From assembly GCA_007126175.1 (NCBI GenBank), contig SLBU01000199.1, forward strand, positions 1-5,595: a stretch of DNA of 5,595 bases, given 5' to 3'. Within the stretch, counting starts at the first letter, position 1. Each line of letters starts with the position of its first letter. A model generated the notes under the pieces. That model saw only the letters and a program-made list of their open reading frames with translations. It was not told the origin of the DNA and ran no database searches. Position numbers and translations under genes: made by a program. The DNA comes from Kiritimatiellia bacterium (lineage in GTDB: Bacteria > Verrucomicrobiota > Kiritimatiellia > UBA8416). Positions 1 through 5,595 of the stretch are shown here, one piece after another.

Positions 1-31
1 CAAGTCGTCAGTTAACCGATCGTCGAGGCAT

Positions 32-1087
32 CTATAGGGGTGGTTTACTGGAGGAATCCTCAACCAGCCAGATATTGCGAAACCGGGCTTGCCCGCCCGA
101 TCCATGTTTTTGCAAATAGAGGAACGCCTTGGCCACTTCGCCGCGCCGTGCGCCCGCGCCAGTCCCGCGTTCCAGCTCGACCGCATCGTGGATTCGCACG
201 CCGTTATGATACAGTGTGATGCGGGCGTTTTCGACCTTGTCGCCGTTGTCGTCAAATCGGGGCGCGCGAAACGCGATATCATAGGTCTGCCAGTGGATTG
301 GCGGGTAGGTCATATTGAGTAGAGGCGCCTGTTGCCGGTAGAGCGAGCCATTCCCGTTGAACGTGGGTAACTCGGCAAAGGAGTCCAGGATCTGCACCTC
401 ATACCGGTTCTGGATATACACGCCTGAATTGCTACGGCGCTGATCGCGTGCGTTGGGCACGAACCCAACTTTGAACTCCATGTGCAAAAACATATCGCCA
501 TAGTCGTCAGCCGTTCGCGCTCCCTCCTTCAGCAAACCGTCCTCCGTCATTTTGGTGTTCGCGTCCCAGTGCGCCAGATCCGAACCGTCGAATAGCACAA
601 TGGCTCCGTCCGGAGGCTCGGCGCCCATCGACGGACTCGTACGCTCAACTTTATCGAGTTGCGCCCGATCCGTTCCAAGTTCAAGCAGGACAACGCCCTC
701 TTGGAGCCGCCCATCGAGCGCTTTCCCCTGCAGTCGTATGCCCTCATCCTCGGTTCGCTGCGCTGTCACTTCCAGCGGGTCTTCGCCATCCCAGCCGTGT
801 CCCGGAAAACCGCCTCGATAGAGCAGCCCTCTGAATTCACCCTCCCCGCGGGCCGCCAATTGCAGAGCCACGATCTCATCGTTCATGGAGCCGGCATACT
901 CGCCTTGCGCGATAAAATCGGGATCCTGCGCCGCTAGCGCCCTGTCGATGGCGGAGGGTGCAGGCCGTACGCAGCCGAGCATACCTGCAACCAGCGCGAT
1001 ACCGAAAAGTGAACGCGGCAGCGTTCCGTTTATACGGGCCGTTATGGATCGGGTTTTCAGAGGTTGGTTGTCTCTTTTACAATGCAT
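32..1087 (-). CDS. DUF1080 (3-keto-disaccharide hydrolase domain) lipoprotein
   Basis: The frame is open further upstream (to 1216), but that part lies inside the preceding oxidoreductase gene and looks nothing like a signal sequence. From ATG 1087 the protein has 351 residues and opens with a basic n-region, a hydrophobic core (SLFGIALVAGM) and a lipobox-like LGC with Cys39, so it is probably a lipid-anchored protein. Met at the -3 position is unusual for a lipobox. Residues about 57-147 form an accessory region (QGEYAG, then GGFPGHGWDG at 92-101) seen ahead of DUF1080 in PVC-type proteins. The DUF1080 domain (PF06439) follows from GAIVLFDGSDLAHWD (161-175), through RRSNSGVYIQNRYEVQILDS (217-236) and HWQTYDIAF (265-273), to RFRNIWLVE (335-343). 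The family has a jelly-roll fold like glucanases/lectins, and characterised members cleave 3-keto-glycosides. That fits its position directly after a sugar oxidoreductase, which it overlaps by 11 bases. The ribosome site is weak (GGGA, eight bases away), so its translation may depend on coupling. The stop is TAG at 34-32. Confidence 0.88.
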   Translation of the reverse strand: MHCKRDNQPLKTRSITARINGTLPRSLFGIALVAGMLGCVRPAPSAIDRALAAQDPDFIAQGEYAGSMNDEIVALQLAARGEGEFRGLLYRGGFPGHGWDGEDPLEVTAQRTEDEGIRLQGKALDGRLQEGVVLLELGTDRAQLDKVERTSPSMGAEPPDGAIVLFDGSDLAHWDANTKMTEDGLLKEGARTADDYGDMFLHMEFKVGFVPNARDQRRSNSGVYIQNRYEVQILDSFAELPTFNGNGSLYRQQAPLLNMTYPPIHWQTYDIAFRAPRFDDNGDKVENARITLYHNGVRIHDAVELERGTGAGARRGEVAKAFLYLQKHGSGGQARFRNIWLVEDSSSKPPL

Positions 1088-2420
1088 ACAAGTGTTCCCA
1101 TCCCTTGCGCGGACTCGGATACGACAGCAGTTTGTTGGCCTCGTCATGGTTGACAAACTTCTTTGTCGCGGGGTCAAATCTGAGGGGAACCCCCACCTGT
1201 CCAAGCTCCTGCGCAATCACGCCGAGATTCAACACTTGCGTCAGTGGTCCCGCCACCTCGAATGGCGAGCGGGGACTTTCGATGCCCAGCGCCGAGAGGA
1301 TAAAGTTGTTGTTGTGATTGGATCCGCCCCCGAAACGTGGCAACGCACTTTGCACTTTCTGACGCATTTCTTCGGGCACCACGCGAATGGCTGATGCGTG
1401 CGAACCGCCTGCAAAGGTGTATGCACCGCCGTAGAGTACTCTTCCAGCATCCCCAATATGTTCATCCTCGGGCCGATTTTCGGTACCTTCATACCAGTAG
1501 ACCTCGACCTCCGGTTGATCACCACGGGTGGGGAAGGTGAATTTCAACGTGGTTTCCAACGGGAAAATATAGGGGTTATGGCGCTTGATGTGGACCAGTT
1601 CCACCTGGGTCGGCAGCCCCAAATGAAGGAACCGGTGCGCCGTGTCGAGAATATGCGGCCCCCAATCGCCCAGCGCACCCAAGCCATAGCGGTGCCATCC
1701 CCTCCAGTTGCCGGGATGATAGCGCTCGCTAAACGGCCGCTCTTCAGCCGTTGTGTGCCAGAGATCCCACTTCAGACCTTCCGGGACCTGCTCCCCCGAC
1801 GGATACCCTTGCACGTCATCCCATGGATGCCAGCGGCGCCACCGATTGAAACAGGAAACGACCTTGTTGACCCCGTCAAAAAGCCCCGCCTCGGCATAGG
1901 CTTTCGCCTGAAAATAGTTGGCCCCCGAGTGGCCCTGATTGTTCATTTGGGTAACCACGCCATACTTTTTCGCGGCCTGCATCATCAGCTCGGTTTCCTG
2001 AAAGGTATTGGCCAGCGGCTTTTCCACAAAGACATGTTTGCCCATGGACATGGCCAGCATGGCAATGGGAAAATGCGAGTGGTCGGGCGTGCAAATGGAT
2101 ACGGCATCGATCTCGTCGCCCATCTTATCCAACATCTCGCGGAAATCATGGTAACGGGACGCGTCCGGAAATTGCTCCAGCACAGCGTTTACGCGTCCGT
2201 GATCCAAATCCACATCGCAGACGGCCACCACCCGTGTGCGTTCATGTCCGCCCAAACTCCGGCTAATGCCCGATCCTTGATTTCCGATCCCAATGCACGC
2301 CAAATTCAGCATTTTGCTGGGGGCCTGATCCCCCAACAGGCGGGCAGGAATAAACATCGGGGCGACTCCGGCAGCGAGACTGCCCTTTAAAAACGTTCTG
2401 CGATTGATCTGTTTCATCAT
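1077..2420 (-). CDS. Tat-exported Gfo/Idh/MocA-family oxidoreductase
   Basis: This is a 447-residue NAD(P)-dependent oxidoreductase of normal family length. The N-terminus carries a twin-arginine signal (NRRTFLKGS, residues 6-14) and a hydrophobic stretch (LAAGVAPMFIPA), so it is probably folded with its cofactor and then exported. The Rossmann nucleotide loop is IGIGNQG (43-49), with the acidic strand end VAVCDVD at 65-71. The TPDHSH segment (111-116) and the EKP motif (133-135, catalytic Lys134) are intact. In the second domain, GDWGPHILDTAH (251-262) provides the His256/Asp259 pair typical of sugar-ring oxidation in this family. The region 192-201 (NRWRRWHPWD) is aromatic and basic and may line the sugar site (inference). 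Two adjacent ATGs (2420 and 2417) both have plausible ribosome sites: AAAGGA nine bases from the first and GAGG seven bases from the second. They differ by one Met. The gene starts right after the DUF6807 stop and overlaps the DUF1080 gene by 11 bases. The likely reaction is oxidation of a glycoside hydroxyl to a keto-sugar; the exact substrate is unknown. Confidence 0.92.
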   Translation of the reverse strand: MMKQINRRTFLKGSLAAGVAPMFIPARLLGDQAPSKMLNLACIGIGNQGSGISRSLGGHERTRVVAVCDVDLDHGRVNAVLEQFPDASRYHDFREMLDKMGDEIDAVSICTPDHSHFPIAMLAMSMGKHVFVEKPLANTFQETELMMQAAKKYGVVTQMNNQGHSGANYFQAKAYAEAGLFDGVNKVVSCFNRWRRWHPWDDVQGYPSGEQVPEGLKWDLWHTTAEERPFSERYHPGNWRGWHRYGLGALGDWGPHILDTAHRFLHLGLPTQVELVHIKRHNPYIFPLETTLKFTFPTRGDQPEVEVYWYEGTENRPEDEHIGDAGRVLYGGAYTFAGGSHASAIRVVPEEMRQKVQSALPRFGGGSNHNNNFILSALGIESPRSPFEVAGPLTQVLNLGVIAQELGQVGVPLRFDPATKKFVNHDEANKLLSYPSPRKGWEHLYAL

Positions 2421-2421
2421 G

Positions 2422-3375
2422 TTACCTCATCCTTTCGTAATCCATATCGGCGCGCTGCCGTATGTCGTCGTCATCACCGTATGTCGTCATTTCATCGAAG
2501 AGCAATCGCGTTCGCACGGTACGGCTCTCGTTGGCAGCCAGTTCGTCTTGGAAGAAGAAGCCGAAGCGGCCGTAATCGCGCCAGGAGAGTTCCGTGGAGC
2601 GGTTTTGGGGCGGATTCAGTTGCGTGACGGAATGCCATGTGCCGTGGAGCGGGAAGCGAAAATTGACCCACTCCAAGGTGTCGGAGACGATCCGGCCGCG
2701 GCCCGGCTCCAGCGTTTTGGGCGACCACAGGTAGCGGGTTTGCTTGCGTACAGTCTCGACCTCGGCCGCGGCCCGGAAATGAATACCCGCGTGCTGCAGG
2801 TCACCGCGCAGGCGAAGATCGCGTTTGGCCTGCATAACCGACTCCTGATCAATCTGTGTACGGCCATCCTCCGTTTTCGAGACACGGATACTGCGGCGCT
2901 CGGCAATGAGCAGTCCCTGCAGTTCGTTGTTGTGCCTCGAGGAGAACCAGTGCACGTCCAATTCCAGCGTGACCCCGTGCTCTGTCGCCTCCATGTTGCT
3001 GATGGCGGCCAGGACCATCCGTGCGTTACCCCGCATATGCCACAAGTCATCGGACCCTAGGTCCGATTGAATGATATTCCACCCGATAAACAGACCGCGA
3101 TGATGCGGGAAGCTCCCGTGGGTCTGGCCCTCGGCATTCAATCCGGGGTTGGACAGTCGCTGGCCCTTCGAATCGTACACACTGAGATAAGTCTTGGCCT
3201 GTCCCTCGCCGTAGATGAAACCGGCGACACGCTGCCCGTCGTATCGAATATCGATAATGCGACCGGGCAGCTCGTCATTGACCCGATCCTCGACGGTCCA
3301 CGACGCCTCCGCCGTGGATACCAGCAGTAGCCCCAGCAGGCTGTACAATGCGGTTTTTATCGTGTGGCTTTGCAT
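2422..3375 (-). CDS. Secreted DUF6807 ('PmoA family') protein
   Basis: The protein has 317 residues from ATG 3375. The frame is open up to a GTG at 3399, but ATG 3375 has a good ribosome site (AAAGGA, six bases away) and begins directly with a signal peptide: MQSHTIK, a hydrophobic core ALYSLLGLLLVS, and an A-x-A cleavage site after residue 24 (TAEA/SW). Diagnostic of DUF6807 (PF14100) is the motif FPHHRGLFIGWN at 89-100, followed by the typical beta-rich body with 'GLLIAERRSIRV' (154-165), the 'GIHFRA' strand (197-202) and a 'GRFGFFFQ' segment (269-276). The tail is acidic (DDDD at 301-304). Some databases name this family after methane oxygenase PmoA. Nothing here resembles the particulate methane monooxygenase membrane subunit, and I would not infer methane oxidation. 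The family's activity is not established to my knowledge. Its beta-rich fold and constant company of sugar oxidoreductases suggest a carbohydrate-active role outside the cytoplasm. Its stop codon lies 1-4 bases from the next start, implying coupled translation. Confidence 0.85.
   Translation of the reverse strand: MQSHTIKTALYSLLGLLLVSTAEASWTVEDRVNDELPGRIIDIRYDGQRVAGFIYGEGQAKTYLSVYDSKGQRLSNPGLNAEGQTHGSFPHHRGLFIGWNIIQSDLGSDDLWHMRGNARMVLAAISNMEATEHGVTLELDVHWFSSRHNNELQGLLIAERRSIRVSKTEDGRTQIDQESVMQAKRDLRLRGDLQHAGIHFRAAAEVETVRKQTRYLWSPKTLEPGRGRIVSDTLEWVNFRFPLHGTWHSVTQLNPPQNRSTELSWRDYGRFGFFFQDELAANESRTVRTRLLFDEMTTYGDDDDIRQRADMDYERMR
2425..2435 (-). promoter_or_regulatory. Ribosome binding site(s) for the Tat-Gfo/Idh/MocA gene, inside the DUF6807 3' end
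   Basis: The minus strand shows AAAGGATGAGG immediately before the DUF6807 stop codon TAA (2424-2422). AAAGGA suits ATG 2420 and GAGG suits ATG 2417. Because the site lies within the upstream coding sequence, ribosomes finishing DUF6807 would be placed to start the next gene. Confidence 0.55.
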
Positions 3376-3381
3376 GATGAT

Positions 3382-3387
3382 TCCTTT
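3382..3387 (-). promoter_or_regulatory. Ribosome binding site deciding the DUF6807 start
   Basis: On the minus strand AAAGGA ends six bases before ATG 3375. This is good Shine-Dalgarno spacing and favours that ATG over the in-frame GTG at 3399, for which the purine run would lie inside the coding region. The signal peptide that starts at this ATG supports the choice. Confidence 0.65.
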
Positions 3388-3411
3388 CTTGTTGAGCACG
3401 ATAAGCTCGTT

Positions 3412-5244
3412 TTAGTGTTTTGACGCAACGGGTTGTTTTTGCGGCGGCCGCAGCACATGCACCACACCGGCGGCGATCAGCAAGGCGCCTGCCGCCGCGA
3501 GTCCACGGAGACCGTAACGGCTGAACAGGATATACAAGCTGGATGGCACGGTGATCAGCAAGGAGAATCCCATGCACGTATTCCACGCCACCCGTCGTCC
3601 ACCGCGCGGCATTTCCTTGCCCAGCAGCGTTTTCTGATTCATGAGCAGGAAGAACGCGATATAGGCTAGGGGAATGAGCAGAAATGCAAACATAGAGGTT
3701 GGCACCACGAGCCACGGGCCAGCCGCATGCCACCAGAACGGTGCGAATATGCCGGTGATCGGAAACAGGGCACCAATACGGAACCACCAGCCCTCATGCG
3801 GTTTTTTGCAGAATTCACAGAAACCGACCCCCGAAATGATCATCAGCATCGTGATGGAGGAAAACGCCATGCCCAGCACGCCGATACCGAAGACATACTG
3901 CGCAAATATGCTTCCGGTAAAGGGTTCCAATGCCCGGGCTAGATCGAAATTATTCCGCCGCACCAATGTTGCTGCGAGGTATCGATCATACTTGGTGGTT
4001 TCTGCGATCAATCCGTCCACCATCGCCGCATGGGCTTGCGGATCGCGTTCCTGGAGGTCTGCCAGTGCCAAGCGTTGCTGCTCCGCTGCTGGAGCCTCCC
4101 TCGCGACGAGGGCACGCGCGACCAAGTATGCGCGGTATTCGCGTTGCTGGCCGCCGGAGGCCACCAACGTTTCTGGTACGACGTCAATGTCGCGCCCCAT
4201 ATCCTGGTGGATTTGTAGGATTTCGGCTGGTTCCATCAGGCCATCCTGCGGAACCAGATGGAACTGACTCGAGGCGGCGATTACCACACAGCCGGTGGCG
4301 ATCAGGAAGGGGATCAACAAACCGACGCCGAGGTCGAATTTCATGAATCCGCGATAAGACTTGCCCCAGCCGCGCTTCAACAGCGAGTATCCGAACAAAA
4401 AGGTCATATTGATCCCCACGGCGGTTGCGGCTGTGGTCACAATCACCCCCCGCTGATCAGCGACGATGAGGTCCGACCAGTAGGCGCGATACTCTGTTGG
4501 CACCCTCCCAAGCAGCTCCATAAAGCCGTCGGCCGGCCGCAGAATCATGGCAGGATTGGGCACAAACCCAGCAAAAATGGCACTCCAATTCAATTCGCCA
4601 ACCAGACTCAGGCGGATGACAACCCCCATAAAGGAGACCATGATCAAGCCCACCATGATTTTAATCGACGTTTCGAAAACTTTTACCCCCCATCCGCCGC
4701 GGGCATAATTCCAGGTAAAGGCCACGGCGACAGCAAAGATCAGCAGCACGAGCGTCAGGTTGCTGGCAAATGGGGGGAGCAGGCCGCCTTCGCCAAAGAT
4801 GCCAGGCAACAGGTTTTGTTGAAATACCCCTATGCCGAGGGTGTATTGTGGCATCACCCACACCATATTGGCGACGAACGCCGCAATGGCCCAAGACCAG
4901 CCCAGCACGGGATTGACATGCCGGTTGATCGCCTCAAAGGGTTTTTCGCCTGTCGAGAGGGTCACGTAGGCAATGGCGCTGAGCATGATAATACCGATCA
5001 ACATTGCCAATGGCTGCACCCAGAGCATACTGGGGCCGGCCAGCACGCCAAGGTACAAACTGCCTGCCAAGGAACCACCGCCCAGTGTAATGGCACTTTG
5101 CAGGAAACCGGGGCCGGAGAGGCGTAAGTAGGTCATCGCCTTCTTCATCCCGCCCGCTGCGTCGGCCTCACGTAGCAGTTGCGCTTCGCGCTGGGTGGAC
5201 TCGTCCTGGGTCATGTTACTTGTTTCTTTCTGAGTAGCACGCAT
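3412..5244 (-). CDS. Nramp-fold membrane transporter lacking the canonical metal-binding motifs
   Basis: This 610-residue inner-membrane protein has about 12 hydrophobic segments (roughly 44-70, 73-97, 112-143, 161-177, 192-215, 267-289, 305-325, 447-473, 488-504, 510-536, 553-575, 578-598). The first helix opens GPGFLQSAITLGGGS, which lines up with the Nramp helix 1 (GPGFL...DPGN), and helix 6 (TAVGINMTFLFGYSLL) lines up with the 'MPHN' helix. The metal ligands are absent: DPGN reads G55-G56-G57-S58 and MPH reads V276-G277-I278. The substrate is therefore unlikely to be bound as in Mn/Fe Nramp carriers. A hydrophilic stretch of about 120 residues (326-445), rich in Ala, Arg and Glu, sits between helices 7 and 8, on the periplasmic side if Nramp topology holds. 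This makes the protein longer than ordinary Nramps (about 400-450 residues). The start is uncertain. ATG 5244 has GGGAG 11 bases upstream, while ATG 5214 (MTQDES...) gives 600 residues but has only a weak purine-rich leader. It sits between a Gfo/Idh/MocA gene and a DUF6807 gene, suggesting a solute tied to sugar metabolism (inference). Confidence 0.85.
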   Translation of the reverse strand: MRATQKETSNMTQDESTQREAQLLREADAAGGMKKAMTYLRLSGPGFLQSAITLGGGSLAGSLYLGVLAGPSMLWVQPLAMLIGIIMLSAIAYVTLSTGEKPFEAINRHVNPVLGWSWAIAAFVANMVWVMPQYTLGIGVFQQNLLPGIFGEGGLLPPFASNLTLVLLIFAVAVAFTWNYARGGWGVKVFETSIKIMVGLIMVSFMGVVIRLSLVGELNWSAIFAGFVPNPAMILRPADGFMELLGRVPTEYRAYWSDLIVADQRGVIVTTAATAVGINMTFLFGYSLLKRGWGKSYRGFMKFDLGVGLLIPFLIATGCVVIAASSQFHLVPQDGLMEPAEILQIHQDMGRDIDVVPETLVASGGQQREYRAYLVARALVAREAPAAEQQRLALADLQERDPQAHAAMVDGLIAETTKYDRYLAATLVRRNNFDLARALEPFTGSIFAQYVFGIGVLGMAFSSITMLMIISGVGFCEFCKKPHEGWWFRIGALFPITGIFAPFWWHAAGPWLVVPTSMFAFLLIPLAYIAFFLLMNQKTLLGKEMPRGGRRVAWNTCMGFSLLITVPSSLYILFSRYGLRGLAAAGALLIAAGVVHVLRPPQKQPVASKH

Positions 5245-5330
5245 ACGTACATGTTCTCCCTGTTGTCGATGTTGATTCCGACTGCCCTTGTTTTTCCTTT
5301 TCTCGCCCGCTGCGACGTGTAACCGGATAT
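5245..5330 (-). other. 86-base intergenic leader before the transporter gene
   Basis: This is the longest non-coding gap in the window. On the minus strand it contains purine-rich runs and a GGGAG close to the transporter start. I see no convincing -35/-10 pair, no hairpin followed by a T-run, and no known riboswitch core. It is most simply an intra-operon spacer. Confidence 0.4.
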
Positions 5331-5595
5331 CTACCGATATGACTTCGACATATCCACCTTGGCTGCCACGCGAGTGACTTTGCGCGGTTTCGCCGCCGCA
5401 ATACGTTCCTGTATGAATTGTTCATACGTAGTGGCGTCGAGCGGCAAATCGACAGCAGCCTGTATCCAGCTAGAGTAAATCATGGCCCCCGCCAGTTCCA
5501 GCGAATGAATGCCTTGGCTGGCCGGGGCGATCAGGGCAGCCTCCCCGCGGGCGGCCTTGATAAAATTGTCGAGAACTGCGGCGTGTTGGTTGACG
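5331..5595 (-). CDS. Gfo/Idh/MocA-family oxidoreductase, C-terminal fragment (5' end outside window)
   Basis: An open frame enters from the right edge (first whole codon at 5594) and gives 87 residues before a TAG stop at 5333-5331. The fragment begins VNQHAAVLDNFIKAARGEA and continues with PASQGIHSLELAGAMIYSSW, then ends in a basic tail (KPRKVTRVAAKVDMSKSYR). The pattern of His-Ala-x3-Asp-Asn-Phe followed by a 'G..SLELA.A...S' helix is the usual C-terminal end of Gfo/Idh/MocA sugar dehydrogenases, where the last helices pack back on the Rossmann domain. Enzymes of this family oxidise or reduce sugar hydroxyls with NAD(P). The NAD-binding domain, catalytic Lys and any signal peptide lie outside the window, so its compartment and substrate cannot be judged. 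It is the first of two such genes here; the next gene starts 86 bases downstream on the same strand. The family assignment is good, though it rests on the C-terminus alone. Confidence 0.82.
   Translation of the reverse strand, partial: VNQHAAVLDNFIKAARGEAALIAPASQGIHSLELAGAMIYSSWIQAAVDLPLDATTYEQFIQERIAAAKPRKVTRVAAKVDMSKSYR

Noticed and set aside
1088..1216. Upstream extension of the DUF1080 frame by 43 codons
   Set aside because: The extension lies wholly within the preceding gene, encodes an Arg/Thr-rich stretch unlike any signal peptide, and would push the lipobox Cys to residue 82.
1398..2390. Long plus-strand reading frame of 330 codons antisense to the Tat-Gfo/Idh/MocA gene
   Set aside because: Its translation has no recognisable domain, and the minus-strand frame across the same bases has clear family motifs from end to end. 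It is a codon-bias shadow.
2404..3060. Plus-strand reading frame of 218 codons antisense to the DUF6807 gene
   Set aside because: It has no recognisable family features and overlaps a well-supported gene almost entirely.
3394..3408. Small inverted repeat (GAGC, seven-base loop, GCTC) after the transporter stop, considered as a terminator
   Set aside because: The stem is only four base pairs and no T-run follows on the minus strand, so it is unlikely to stop transcription before the DUF6807 gene.
4258..5127. Plus-strand reading frame of 289 codons antisense to the transporter
   Set aside because: The product is rich in His, Gln and Gly with no hydrophobic core or motif, mirroring the hydrophobic codons of the real membrane protein on the other strand.
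5328..5350. Short near-repeat (CCGGATAT / CCGATAT) around the partial oxidoreductase stop
   Set aside because: Two imperfect copies of seven to eight bases are within chance expectation, and half of the element is coding sequence.
5216..5425. Minus-strand frame of 69 codons between the partial oxidoreductase and the transporter
   Set aside because: It overlaps the C-terminal codons of the partial Gfo/Idh/MocA gene in another frame and has a low-complexity, Arg/Ser-rich product with no ribosome site I can see.

Overview
All the genes I can support lie on the minus strand, so the text follows the transcript from high to low coordinates. The window holds four complete genes and the 3' end of a fifth, packed with gaps of 86, 36 and 1-4 bases and one overlap of 11 bases. 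This looks like part of a single operon. No promoter or terminator is recognisable, so both ends of the operon probably lie outside the window.

Order of transcription: (1) the last 87 codons of a Gfo/Idh/MocA-type NAD(P)-dependent sugar oxidoreductase (5595-5331); (2) a 12-helix membrane protein of the Nramp fold (5244-3412); (3) a secreted DUF6807 protein, the family often labelled 'PmoA' (3375-2422); (4) a complete Gfo/Idh/MocA oxidoreductase with a twin-arginine export signal (2420-1077); (5) a lipoprotein carrying a DUF1080 / 3-keto-disaccharide hydrolase domain (1087-32). Bases 1-31 hold nothing I recognise.

The combination of Tat-exported Gfo/Idh/MocA proteins, DUF1080 lipoproteins and DUF6807 proteins is typical of carbohydrate-degrading bacteria of the Planctomycetota-Verrucomicrobiota group (PVC, including Kiritimatiellota and Lentisphaerota) and some related phyla and Bacteroidota. 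The moderately high GC and the protein style fit PVC or a neighbouring phylum, but I cannot fix the phylum from this window.

Working model (inference): a glycoside or sugar derivative is oxidised at a ring hydroxyl, probably C3, by the exported Gfo/Idh/MocA enzyme. The DUF1080 lipoprotein then cleaves the 3-keto-glycoside. The DUF6807 protein acts on or binds a related compound outside the cytoplasm. The Nramp-fold carrier moves a small product or cofactor-related solute across the inner membrane. The most notable point is that this carrier has lost the metal-binding residues of true Nramp proteins and has a large predicted periplasmic insertion, so the default label 'divalent metal transporter' is doubtful.
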